This document shows, piece after piece, positions 17,125-26,008 of a stretch of 64,000 bases of DNA. Position numbers and translations under genes: made by a program. The stretch covers positions 62,001 through 126,000 of the forward strand of contig NZ_JACATN010000005.1 of NCBI RefSeq assembly GCF_018603515.1. The letters run 5' to 3'. Below the pieces are notes generated by a model that was not told the origin of the DNA, ran no database searches, and saw nothing but the letters and a program-made list of their open reading frames with translations. The DNA is from Zobellia barbeyronii (lineage in GTDB: Bacteria > Bacteroidota > Bacteroidia > Flavobacteriales > Flavobacteriaceae). Positions within the stretch are counted from its first letter, which is position 1. Every line of letters begins with the position of its first letter.

Positions 17125-18516
17125 ATGAAAAACATATCGTTCTACCTACTAGTTGCAGTTATGATCTCTATGACGTCTTGTAAAAAGGATGTTTTGAATT
17201 TAAATTCAGGTGAAGATACTTTTGAAGCTGACCAAGAAAATTTAGATGGACAGGGGTTGCCAAAGATGGAATTTAAAGCACAAGCCCCTAGCATACCAGG
17301 CGGCCAAGAGTATACTATAGATTTAGAACAATGGGATATTCCTAATGACGGCACCGATGTCATTAAAACCACCGCTAATTTACAGGCTGCGATTGATTGG
17401 GCCCATGATGAAGCATATAGTCAAGTGATACTTCCAGAAGGGAATTATTTAGTGGGTGAAGATGTAAATGAAATTTACCAAGGCGGAATAGAGGTGCATG
17501 ACAATACCGAGTTTATTTTTAGTGAAGGAGCCATTTTAGAAATAGATACTAATGATAAATGGAATTACTGTGTAATTAGTTTAGACGGCGATAATATAAT
17601 TATTAGAGACGGTATTATACAGGGTGATAGAGAAACCCATGTTTTTACGCCCCGTGAAAGTGATGGAAATACATCTCACGATGAAGGTCATGGTATTTGT
17701 GTTTGGAACGATAGTAATGTGGTTCTTATAGATAATATGATTATCAGAAACACAACAGGCGATGGTTCTTTGGTCTTAGAAGCTACGGATGTTACGTTTA
17801 CCAATAATGACATTTACAACAACAGAAGACAAGGAATTTCTATTGTGGGTGGCACACGCATAACAATTACTGACAATGAAATTCACCATATAAACGGTAC
17901 GAGTCCGCAATTCGGAATTGATATTGAAGGTGCTGGGCGTGTAGATGAAGATATCCTGATTCAGAACAATTATTTTCACCATAACATAGGCGGAGACATT
18001 GTAAACACCAGTGGAAAGAATGTTTACATTTTAGATAATATTCTGGAACAAGGAGAAGGCAACACGTATATAGATGGACCTTTAGTCTCTTGGCATAAAA
18101 CACATAATGTTATTGCCAGAAATACGATTACTATGGATACCGGTTCCGTAAATGGCCGGTTGGGTTATATTCAGTATTCTGGAGGAGGTGACAAAGGACA
18201 TAACCGTGCCACCTATGTACACGATAATGTTTGTAATAATTGCGGAATGTACATGTACAAAAGTTCTGATGCAGATGTACGCCGTAATAAGTTCTACGGT
18301 TACTTTATGGCTTTTTCAGATTTTGAAAACGTAACAATGATAGACAATCTAGTAACTTATTCTGAAGAGTTTACTAACCTAAGGTACTGCTGGTCTTACC
18401 GTTTTAAAGATGCAACAGGTACCGCTACAGGAAATTATTTAGGTGATGAACTCCAAGACCTACCGTTAACAGAAATAGAACCGTATACCATGCAATGTGT
18501 GCTGGATGGTTGGTAG
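17125..18516 (+). CDS. Right-handed parallel beta-helix lipoprotein
   Basis: Protein of 463 residues. The ATG at 17125 is chosen because it begins a clean lipoprotein signal (lipobox TSC, C19); the frame opens 39 bases earlier but without a signal. From about 75 onward there are repeated NxxI/V-xI-x-DN-xI coils typical of pectate-lyase-like parallel beta-helices (for example VVLIDNMIIRNTTGDG, ITDNEIHHI, VYILDNILEQG). Such proteins usually bind or cleave polysaccharide, but no catalytic residues can be assigned. Divergent from the CotH gene. Confidence 0.78.
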   Translation: MKNISFYLLVAVMISMTSCKKDVLNLNSGEDTFEADQENLDGQGLPKMEFKAQAPSIPGGQEYTIDLEQWDIPNDGTDVIKTTANLQAAIDWAHDEAYSQVILPEGNYLVGEDVNEIYQGGIEVHDNTEFIFSEGAILEIDTNDKWNYCVISLDGDNIIIRDGIIQGDRETHVFTPRESDGNTSHDEGHGICVWNDSNVVLIDNMIIRNTTGDGSLVLEATDVTFTNNDIYNNRRQGISIVGGTRITITDNEIHHINGTSPQFGIDIEGAGRVDEDILIQNNYFHHNIGGDIVNTSGKNVYILDNILEQGEGNTYIDGPLVSWHKTHNVIARNTITMDTGSVNGRLGYIQYSGGGDKGHNRATYVHDNVCNNCGMYMYKSSDADVRRNKFYGYFMAFSDFENVTMIDNLVTYSEEFTNLRYCWSYRFKDATGTATGNYLGDELQDLPLTEIEPYTMQCVLDGW

Positions 18517-18525
18517 CAAATAAAA

Positions 18526-18561
18526 AAGAGAAGGTCAGAACATATAGTTCTACCTTCTCTT
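18526..18561 (-). terminator. Hairpin terminator between convergent genes
   Basis: Ten-base inverted repeat aagagaaggt / accttctctt, extended by agaac / gttct with one bulged base. On the minus strand it is followed by a run of Ts, so it best fits termination of the amidohydrolase operon (18641 upward); it may also stop the beta-helix transcript. Confidence 0.7.
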
Positions 18562-18640
18562 GGGGACTACTAAGTAGGTTGTTTATGAAGAGGTATTCTT
18601 TATAAAAGATACTGCTCCTAACCTATTTTCTTACTAAAAA

Positions 18641-19960
18641 CTACTGTACTACCACACCTCTCTTAAAAACATATTTAATGTCTTGGGTGTTACTGATATT
18701 TTCTAAGGGGTCCGTATTTAGAATTACCAAGTTTGCTATTTTACCTTTTTCTATAGTTCCAATGTTCTTCTCTTGGCCTAAGCCTTCTGCGTTAACAATA
18801 GTTGCTGCTCTTATTGCATCTATATTAGATAAGCCTGCTGCAGTTAAAAGTTTAATTTCTGTATGGAGATTTATAGTGCCGTCTTCGGAAATCATATGAT
18901 CAGACCCTGCTCCTATTTTGACTCCTTGCTCGTAAGCAATGGTAACCGCTCTAAAAGCATCAACTTGACCCAAGGCTTCATCCGACATATTTTTAATATC
19001 TTCTTTGAAATAGTAATACACGAACAGCGTAGCGTCTAAAATGCTGTTGTTATTTTTCATCGCATCAAAAAGCTGAATTACTTCTGGCGTATTTTTATCC
19101 CATTTTATGGCGTCTAGTTTAGCTTTCCATTCAGCAGCTTTTTCTCTAGACTCAAAATCATGTCTTCCCTTTATTTCCCCTTTCGCCATTTGGTATTGCA
19201 AAAGCGAACCGGCATGAGACATAACGTCTGCACCTCCGTTTGTAATATCCAATGGTTTTGTGGGAGGCACTACCCCATGTGCCCAGACCTTTAAGTTTTG
19301 TCTCTTGGCTTCTGTTGCAACTTTTTTAAATAAGTTTTTATCAACGTTTAGATATACCTTAATCGCGGTCGCCCCTAAACCTTTGGCTTCTGCTACGGCT
19401 TGTCTCAAATCCGTAGTGTCGGTAATGGCTTTTTGCCAAGAAACTTCACCCGCTTTTGCACCTTTGGCAACTTCTTGTGGGCGTGGGTCACTCGCAAAAA
19501 ATTCAGGTCCTGCAATTATGGTCGAAAAGAAAACATCAGATCCAATGTCTTCTCCTATTTTCATATTCTTCTTCAACAATGTGAGCATCCTGCCATCACC
19601 TCCCATGTCACGCACACCGGTTACCCCAGATTTTAAAGCTGTGTTTAGCTGATTCTGGGCCTCTTTTAACGTACCATGAGTAATATGAACATGCGCATCA
19701 ATTAAACCGGGAATGATATACTTTCCTTTCAAATCATAAACAATAGCCCCTTCTGGAGATGTTGTAGCGCCGTCATAAGAAACTGTTTCTATTCTATCAT
19801 CCTTTATCAGCAGACTTCCCGTTTTTCCCGTATCAGAAACCGCATCAATTATAGTTGCATTTTTTAAAACGACATAGGTAGGACTAGCTTTATCTGCTTC
19901 TTGTGACTGGGCGGTCGTGTATAATAGAAGTGCAGCAAATAATAAAGTGATTTTTTTCAT
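18641..19960 (-). CDS. Secreted metal-dependent amidohydrolase
   Basis: Protein of 439 residues with signal peptide (cleavage near TAQSQ, residue 20). It belongs to the amidohydrolase superfamily, imidazolonepropionase/prolidase-like branch: PGLIDAHVHITHG carries metal ligands H90 and H92; further expected ligands lie in KVWAHG and GAGSDHM. Homologues hydrolyse C-N bonds in dipeptides (Xaa-Pro) or cyclic amides. It is the last gene of the MarR/OCD/M19 operon, 17 bases after the M19 gene, so it may act on the same dipeptide-like substrates in the periplasm. Confidence 0.85.
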   Translation of the reverse strand: MKKITLLFAALLLYTTAQSQEADKASPTYVVLKNATIIDAVSDTGKTGSLLIKDDRIETVSYDGATTSPEGAIVYDLKGKYIIPGLIDAHVHITHGTLKEAQNQLNTALKSGVTGVRDMGGDGRMLTLLKKNMKIGEDIGSDVFFSTIIAGPEFFASDPRPQEVAKGAKAGEVSWQKAITDTTDLRQAVAEAKGLGATAIKVYLNVDKNLFKKVATEAKRQNLKVWAHGVVPPTKPLDITNGGADVMSHAGSLLQYQMAKGEIKGRHDFESREKAAEWKAKLDAIKWDKNTPEVIQLFDAMKNNNSILDATLFVYYYFKEDIKNMSDEALGQVDAFRAVTIAYEQGVKIGAGSDHMISEDGTINLHTEIKLLTAAGLSNIDAIRAATIVNAEGLGQEKNIGTIEKGKIANLVILNTDPLENISNTQDIKYVFKRGVVVQ

Positions 19961-19977
19961 TTTAAGAGAGGTTAAGT

Positions 19978-21183
19978 TTACTGTTTAAATATTTTACTGA
20001 GTGCACGTTTGAAATTATCTCCCAGCACCATTTTTATGTGTTCGTCCTTGTAGCCTTTTTTGATTAAACCTTCGGCAATGTCGTATACCCTGAATGGGTG
20101 ATTCAGTTTTTCTATGGTCAACAAATACTCCTCATTGGTATGGCATTGGTATTTTGCCGGTGCATTTTCTAAAGTGTCTTTTCGTAACTGTAAATCGGCA
20201 TAATCTTCAGTGTATAGTCCTTGGTCACTACCTATCCCTACATGGTCAATACCTACCAACTGTGCAACGTAATCTATATGGTTCAAGAAATTTTCTATAT
20301 AAACAGGTTCTTTTTCACTTACCATAAATCGTAAAATAGGAATCCCGATAACGCCACCAGTTTTTGCCATTGCTTTTATGGCTTCATCCGTTTTTGACCT
20401 CGCCAACCCTTTGGCTATGGTACGGCAACCACCATGGGTAATAAGTGCGGGTACACCTTCGCAAGCTTCAATGCCACCAAGAGTGGTCATATCACCACAA
20501 TGCGATACATCAACACCCATACCCACTTCATTCATTCTACGAACTATTTGTTTCCCAAATTCGGTAATACCACTGTCCACATCTTCAAAAGCGCCACAAC
20601 CCAATCTGTTTTTACCGTTATAAGTTAATTGGGATACGCGTTGTCCTAAACTATAAAATAGATTCACATCATCTACTGTTCTAAAATGACTGCTTTCCTG
20701 ATTGGTCATTAGCATGCCTATCTTCTTTGAAGACGATAAATTTTCAAGTTTAGACTTACTATCAATACGCTCAAAATACTGAGGATTTGAAGCGATTATT
20801 CCATTTTGAACGGCCATAAACTTAAGCATGTCGTCATAAGCAGGAATCATATTTCCCCAACCAAAAACGTTCATTCCAGCGTCTCGTACAAACTCATAAT
20901 CTTCTTTAGTAAATGATCCTGGAACCGTCTCCCAAAACTCTGTAAGCGATTTGCCGTCTCTTCTATGATAATCATCTCCAAACGTGCTAAGCATATCTAT
21001 ACAAGCCGTTTCATTAATCAATTGTTTGGCCTTGGCGGAATACTTCCTTAGCTCTTTTTTTTCCTTTAGCGTATTCTTGCTTTTCTGTACATCGGGTTCA
21101 TGATTAGCACTGAGCGGCATAACCGATATACCGGCTACTGTAGCCCCCAATTTTTTTATAAAACTTCTTCGTTTTGATGTCAT
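19978..21183 (-). CDS. M19 membrane-dipeptidase-like protein, exported
   Basis: Protein of 401 residues. It begins with a Tat-like signal (KRRSFIKKLGA, residues 4-14). The rest matches peptidase family M19 (renal dipeptidase): VDVSHCGD and ALITHGGCR carry the later zinc histidines, and HVGIGSDQG is the conserved final segment. The first metal motif, D-x-H-x-D, is not present; the corresponding stretch reads CIDMLSTFGDD (from residue 61). It may use one metal or be catalytically changed. Its start overlaps the stop of the upstream membrane-protein gene by 4 bases. Confidence 0.82.
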   Translation of the reverse strand: MTSKRRSFIKKLGATVAGISVMPLSANHEPDVQKSKNTLKEKKELRKYSAKAKQLINETACIDMLSTFGDDYHRRDGKSLTEFWETVPGSFTKEDYEFVRDAGMNVFGWGNMIPAYDDMLKFMAVQNGIIASNPQYFERIDSKSKLENLSSSKKIGMLMTNQESSHFRTVDDVNLFYSLGQRVSQLTYNGKNRLGCGAFEDVDSGITEFGKQIVRRMNEVGMGVDVSHCGDMTTLGGIEACEGVPALITHGGCRTIAKGLARSKTDEAIKAMAKTGGVIGIPILRFMVSEKEPVYIENFLNHIDYVAQLVGIDHVGIGSDQGLYTEDYADLQLRKDTLENAPAKYQCHTNEEYLLTIEKLNHPFRVYDIAEGLIKKGYKDEHIKMVLGDNFKRALSKIFKQ

Positions 21184-21734
21184 TCCTTATTCTTTTGAGA
21201 TTGTACAGCAAAGTAGCCCAGCATGATACCTAAGGCAATATTCCATAAGGACAGTAAACCTATTTGTAAATGTTTGGGTAGGATGAATACGGTTGTCATG
21301 GCCGGAATCCAAAACCAAACAAGGGACCACCATGCTTTGGTAAGGCTATTCCAATCCATTTCCTTGCCTTCTATTTTATTATCCGTAAACCTGTGAAAGG
21401 TCACGAATACAGGACCATAAATAATGTTGGAAAAAAAGGAAACCGATAGCGCATAAAAGAAACTGCCCTTTGCCACATTAAACCACCAGCCTTTAGCAAT
21501 TATAGCATCTATATAAGCAAAGAAACCTGTAAAGGCATATTTAAAAGTGATACCAAGAAAGGCCCACACCAGCATTTTCAAAAATAGCTTAACAGGACCT
21601 GGACCAAAAAAATACCATCTTTTCAACCGTATACGGACTGCAATAAGTTCTCCTATAGTACCCAGAATACCAATTTGTACTGCACTGGACAGAAGTGGAT
21701 ATTCTTTTACAAAATTTAGATAGCTTTCAATCAT
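21180..21734 (-). CDS. Integral membrane protein of unknown function
   Basis: Protein of 184 residues from ATG 21734; a TTG 21 bases earlier (21755) is also in frame. Four or five hydrophobic segments are visible. The C-terminal part (W-SLVWFWIPAMTTVFILP, then LW-ALG) faintly recalls the Mpv17/PMP22 family, but I would not assign it. It sits between the ornithine-cyclodeaminase-family gene (40 bases upstream) and the M19 gene (4-base overlap), so it probably serves the same pathway, perhaps as a channel or an anchor. Confidence 0.65.
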   Translation of the reverse strand: MIESYLNFVKEYPLLSSAVQIGILGTIGELIAVRIRLKRWYFFGPGPVKLFLKMLVWAFLGITFKYAFTGFFAYIDAIIAKGWWFNVAKGSFFYALSVSFFSNIIYGPVFVTFHRFTDNKIEGKEMDWNSLTKAWWSLVWFWIPAMTTVFILPKHLQIGLLSLWNIALGIMLGYFAVQSQKNKE

Positions 21735-21773
21735 ATTATTAGTTGTTAAATGCAACTATTTATAAAAAGACTG

Positions 21774-22721
21774 TTACGTCTTTGATTTGGTATAACAATA
21801 AAGTCCGGCTGCAATATCTTCGCAAGCCACACCTAAAGACTTAAACACCGTCTTTTTTGATGCATCATATAAGCTTGAATCCTTCAACATTTCTGAAATA
21901 TCCGCTTTAATAAAATCTAAGGCATCATGACCATTTTCTTTAGCAGGAATCAATAATTCCCCCGCCTCATTAGCTGCTGACAACCTGTTATCAACATATA
22001 CATCTGAACTATTAATAATAGCCGACGCTAATTCTCTTGTGCTAGCCGTACAAGCTCCTACAGCGTTAATATGAACATGACTTTTTAGATACTCATTATC
22101 TAATATGGGTTCTGTAGCCGCTGTAACGGTACAGATAATATCTGCATCCTTCGCAGCCGCTTCTATAGTATCGCAGACTATGAACTCAATACCTTCAAAC
22201 TTCTCCATATCTGTGGCCAGTCGTTCGGCACTACTCCTATTTAAACTCCAGAGGGTAACTGTTTTAATATCCCTAACCTCTAACATGGCTTCAATATGTT
22301 TTCTAGCCTGTACACCGCTACCAAGGATACATAAATTCTTAGCTTCGGGAATTGCCAAAAGACTAGTAACCAGTCCGCTTACTGCAGCAGTTCTTATTCC
22401 CGTTATACCATCGGCATCTAAGCTGGTCATCAATTGCCCGGTAACAGTTTCATACAGATGAATAATACCTTGGTGTGAGCTAAGCCCTTGTTTGTAGTTA
22501 TCAGGAAAAATACTCAAAATCTTAATTCCCATTACTTCATAAGGCCTAATATAAGCTGGCATCATTCCCATAATTCCCTTTGTGGCATTTTGCAAAGGCA
22601 TGGTAGCACGAAGCGGGTTTACAATATCCTTTTCGGCATCAAGTAAAAATAATTCCTTCATTACCTGAATACATTCAGACATGGGTAACAAGGATTCTAT
22701 TTGGTCATTATCTAAAAACAT
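21774..22721 (-). CDS. Ornithine cyclodeaminase / mu-crystallin family enzyme
   Basis: Protein of 315 residues with the OCD fold: substrate-domain segments at both ends and a Rossmann NAD(P)-binding motif LCILGSGVQARKHIEA near 135-150. DADGITGIRTAAVSGL and the DNRLSAANEAGEL segment are family hallmarks. Members include ornithine cyclodeaminase, alanine dehydrogenase and delta1-pyrroline/piperideine-2-carboxylate reductases; the context (dipeptidase, amidohydrolase) is compatible with imino-acid or proline-type metabolism. It starts directly after the MarR stop. Confidence 0.85.
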   Translation of the reverse strand: MFLDNDQIESLLPMSECIQVMKELFLLDAEKDIVNPLRATMPLQNATKGIMGMMPAYIRPYEVMGIKILSIFPDNYKQGLSSHQGIIHLYETVTGQLMTSLDADGITGIRTAAVSGLVTSLLAIPEAKNLCILGSGVQARKHIEAMLEVRDIKTVTLWSLNRSSAERLATDMEKFEGIEFIVCDTIEAAAKDADIICTVTAATEPILDNEYLKSHVHINAVGACTASTRELASAIINSSDVYVDNRLSAANEAGELLIPAKENGHDALDFIKADISEMLKDSSLYDASKKTVFKSLGVACEDIAAGLYCYTKSKT

Positions 22722-23084
22722 CTATTCTAAATTCTCTATAATCTTTTGCAAAACAGTTTTGAATATGGCTAAGTCAGCTGATTTTATATCAGTTTCTGAT
22801 TTTTGTGTTATTCCATTAGCCACTTGTAAAGCTTCCTTTTCAAGCGCTTGCCCCTGTTTTGTCAAAAATATTTGTTTGTTTCTTTTGTCTTCGTCCAAGC
22901 AACGTCTTATGAGTAAACCTTTCTTCTCTAAAGTATCTATTTGCCTGGTCATCGTGCTCTTTTCTTTCTTAGCACGTTTAGCTAATTCTTGTTGATTAAT
23001 GCCATCCTCTCTCCATAAATAAAATAAAATACGCCATTGTTCAATAGTGATATCTATACCATTTTCTTGAAATGCCAGTTGCAA
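22722..23084 (-). CDS. MarR-family transcriptional regulator, start uncertain
   Basis: Winged-helix regulator. The core has INQQELAKRAKKEKSTMTRQIDTLEKKGL, the DNA-reading helix and wing. The only ordinary start codon is TTG at 23084, which gives 120 residues and lacks the first family helix. The frame stays open upstream to a TAA and encodes YNSSSRLISATERVLTAHL, which looks like the missing MarR helix 1, but this stretch contains no ATG, GTG or TTG; ATT codons at 23156 and 23153 are the likeliest starts. It leads the operon to 18641 and probably represses it. Confidence 0.8.
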   Translation of the reverse strand: MQLAFQENGIDITIEQWRILFYLWREDGINQQELAKRAKKEKSTMTRQIDTLEKKGLLIRRCLDEDKRNKQIFLTKQGQALEKEALQVANGITQKSETDIKSADLAIFKTVLQKIIENLE

Positions 23085-23247
23085 ATGCGCCGTTAAGACA
23101 CGCTCTGTAGCACTTATGAGTCGCGATGAGGAATTGTATTGTTCGGCCTTAATAATATTCGCTTTAAATTAATTGCAACATACAACTAATTTTTCAAAAT
23201 ATAGAAATTTTATGACTATTGATTCTTCTAAAACAGACCCAATTACT

Positions 23248-23973
23248 CTAAAAAGTTTTAGAAAAATATAAACCTACAGCGCCATCTGTATAGCGAGGGA
23301 TTAGTGCAATGTTCTTTGATTTTATAAAGGGATTCCATTTGAAAAGATAATCAAAATGATACACCAGTTTGGTGACCAAGATGCCTATACCAGCACCTAC
23401 CAAAATATCTGAGATATAGTGTTTGTTGTTGAACAATCGTAAACCACCTGTAACTGCTGCAAAGCCATAACCGCTATATGCCACGTAGGGATTGGTATCT
23501 TTATATTCCTCAAAAACAGCAGAACCAGATGCGAATGCAATGGATGTGTGCCCAGAAGGAAATGCATTGTCATTAGAGCCATCTGGCCTAACTTTATAGA
23601 CAGAGTTTTTTATAGCTCTAGTAAAAACATCTGTAAGTATCATAGATACCGCCAAATTTTTAGTTTGGTCAAACCAATGATTTTTGGCCTTTACCCCAAT
23701 AACATTAGCAATAAATAAAGTTGCTACAGGTGCATACCTTGTGTAATCATCAATATGAGTTCGAAAATCGTTGCCTACCCAACCTTGGGCTGTTTCATGA
23801 AGGGATGATTCAAACCCGCTATCCGATAGTAGTATTCCTGTGGTAATCAAAGAAAGAGGTAAAATAGTCTTCTTGAATAACTTCTTTTTTGGTTTCACTT
23901 CTATACTATCAGTTTGAGCGCATAGGTTTCCTAAAGTGAAAAATACTAGGAGAAGGGCAATGTTTTTTCTCAT
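23248..23973 (-). CDS. PAP2-superfamily phosphatase
   Basis: Protein of 241 residues with signal peptide (cleavage near LCAQ, residue 20) and several hydrophobic segments. All three acid-phosphatase motifs are visible: K122-x6-R129-P130, PSGH at 139-142, and R179-x5-H185-x3-D189 (with GLR in place of the usual SR). Known relatives dephosphorylate lipid phosphates such as undecaprenyl pyrophosphate or phosphatidate at the membrane. Monocistronic by spacing. Confidence 0.88.
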   Translation of the reverse strand: MRKNIALLLVFFTLGNLCAQTDSIEVKPKKKLFKKTILPLSLITTGILLSDSGFESSLHETAQGWVGNDFRTHIDDYTRYAPVATLFIANVIGVKAKNHWFDQTKNLAVSMILTDVFTRAIKNSVYKVRPDGSNDNAFPSGHTSIAFASGSAVFEEYKDTNPYVAYSGYGFAAVTGGLRLFNNKHYISDILVGAGIGILVTKLVYHFDYLFKWNPFIKSKNIALIPRYTDGAVGLYFSKTF

Positions 23974-24119
23974 ATTCAGATGTTGTCAAGAACTGTATTA
24001 TCACCTGAAAACTAAAGTATGTGTGAGTTCAAGTGCTTGAATTCTTTCCCAATTTACAAAATGTTTTGAAAAATGGAATTTTAAATGTTGTGCCCCTAAA
24101 TCTTTAACGAAAAAAAACA

Positions 24120-26006
24120 CTACTCTTTAGCATCTTCTAAAAAAGCCCTAATCTGCTCGCCATCCCAATGACTGTCAAAACCAACAACACCTCTTTCAAA
24201 ATCTCTCTCTAGTAGCTTTTCTTGCTGTTCCAACTCTTTACGAGCTTTAAAAATATAGTTTTCATCACCAATTTTCTTCTCTTTTGCCAAGCGTCTTAAA
24301 CTGTCCTCGTCATACTTTATGAAATTCTGTACTTGGCGCTGTAACGTATACCTTCTAAAACCCATCTGACTAAGAACTTCACTGGCTAATTTTAAAGATG
24401 TTTCTAGAGATTCTCTATAAATATGGTCTATATCCATATTTAAAAACTCATAGGCAGCATATCTGTTTTTGGCACGTACCATTAGTTTTACCTTTGGGTA
24501 TTTACTTTTTACTGTTTTGGCTAATTTCTTTACGACTTCAGGATTATCCATTGCGCAGATTAAAATATTAGCCTCTGCAATACCTGCAGATTCCAATAAA
24601 TCCGTTCTTGTTGCATCACCATAATACACCTCAAAACCCATCTTACGAAGAAAATCTACACGGTTTGCATCATGATCTAAAATTGTGGCTTCCACTCCGT
24701 GAGTTCGCAGAAAACGACCAATTGTACTACCAAAATGACCAAAACCGACTAGAATTACTTTTTGCGATTTTGCAATATGATCCATAGGTCTTTTTATAGA
24801 TTCCTTTGTTCCCAAACGTGGTAATAAAACCCGTTCGTTTATTATTCCAATAACAGGTGTAACGGTCATGGTTAAAGCGGTAACTACTAACATAATATCC
24901 ATCTGGTCCTGCTCAATTATATTTAGAGAAAAAGCAAAGGACAAGAGTACAAAGGCAAACTCCCCAATTTGAGCCAAACTACAGGTCAATAATAATTTCT
25001 GATTTAATTTGAGCTTAAATGCGGAGCCTGTAATAAACAGAACCAGACCTTTTAAGAAAATAACAGCAACCAAAATACCCCCAACAATTAAGGGACTTTT
25101 TGCTATAACGATAAAGTTTATAGAAGCACCAACGGCCATGAAAAACAAGCCTAACAATAGGTTCTTAAATGGCTCCAGAGTACTTTCCAGCTCGTGTTTA
25201 AACTCACTATTAGATAATACCACACCACCTAAAAATGCCCCTAAAGCAGGGCTTAAGCCTACTAGTTCCATCAAAAATGAAATTCCAAAAACTATAAGTA
25301 AAGCTGCGGCTATTAGTAGTTCCCGAACTCCGGTTTTAGCTACTTTTCGTAATAAGGGCACTATTAAATAACGCCCCGCAACAATTATAGTTACTACGGA
25401 AACCAAAATAGCTAAAGTCTGCAGCCCTAAGGGTAAGTTCTGAAGTAAATTAGCGTGCTCACCACTATTTTCTACAGCCGGTTTATCTGTGTTAGCTAAT
25501 AACGGCAAAGCACCAAGCATGAAAATAACGATGATATCCTGAAACAACAATATGGAAAATGAAGATGCACCAAAGGTGGTATTCAACAATCCTTTTTCTT
25601 TTATAGTTTGCAGTGCTATTGCGGTAGATGACAAAGCTACGGCCATTGAAAATGTCAATGCTACCTTCCAGTCAAAACCGACCAGTATGAACAAAAAGTA
25701 GGAAAGTAACATGGTACCTGCCACTTGAATGCCTCCCATTCCTAAAATGGTTTTCCGCATTTTCCAGAAGTTCTTTGGCTCTATTTCTAGACCAATTAAG
25801 AACAACATCATAACCACACCAAATTCCGCAAAGTGAAGAATATCTTCTCCTTCTTTACCAATAAAACCTAATACGTATGGCCCTATTAACACACCCGCAA
25901 TTAAATACCCCAATACAGAGCTCAGCCCTAAACGTTTGGCAATAGAAACACAAATAATAGCGCCTAATAAAAAGACTATGGCTTCAAAAAGAATACTACC
26001 TGTCAT
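24120..26006 (-). CDS. Kef-type K+/H+ antiporter (CPA2) with TrkA-N domain
   Basis: Protein of 628 residues. Twelve or thirteen membrane helices cover about 1-390 (Na+/H+ exchanger fold, with FGVVMMLFLIGLEIEP and LSPALGAFLGGVVLS). A RCK/TrkA-N domain follows from about 413, with a GxGxxG-like GFGHFGSTIG and Asp-containing strand ILDHDA. The C-terminal tail is charged. In E. coli, KefB/KefC efflux K+ to acidify the cytoplasm during electrophile stress. The flavodoxin-like partner gene is 2 bases upstream, matching the kefF-kefC or kefG-kefB pairing. Confidence 0.92.
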   Translation of the reverse strand: MTGSILFEAIVFLLGAIICVSIAKRLGLSSVLGYLIAGVLIGPYVLGFIGKEGEDILHFAEFGVVMMLFLIGLEIEPKNFWKMRKTILGMGGIQVAGTMLLSYFLFILVGFDWKVALTFSMAVALSSTAIALQTIKEKGLLNTTFGASSFSILLFQDIIVIFMLGALPLLANTDKPAVENSGEHANLLQNLPLGLQTLAILVSVVTIIVAGRYLIVPLLRKVAKTGVRELLIAAALLIVFGISFLMELVGLSPALGAFLGGVVLSNSEFKHELESTLEPFKNLLLGLFFMAVGASINFIVIAKSPLIVGGILVAVIFLKGLVLFITGSAFKLKLNQKLLLTCSLAQIGEFAFVLLSFAFSLNIIEQDQMDIMLVVTALTMTVTPVIGIINERVLLPRLGTKESIKRPMDHIAKSQKVILVGFGHFGSTIGRFLRTHGVEATILDHDANRVDFLRKMGFEVYYGDATRTDLLESAGIAEANILICAMDNPEVVKKLAKTVKSKYPKVKLMVRAKNRYAAYEFLNMDIDHIYRESLETSLKLASEVLSQMGFRRYTLQRQVQNFIKYDEDSLRRLAKEKKIGDENYIFKARKELEQQEKLLERDFERGVVGFDSHWDGEQIRAFLEDAKE

Positions 26007-26008
26007 AT

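Noticed and set aside
19260-19652. 130-codon plus-strand frame
   Set aside because: Antisense shadow of the amidohydrolase gene.
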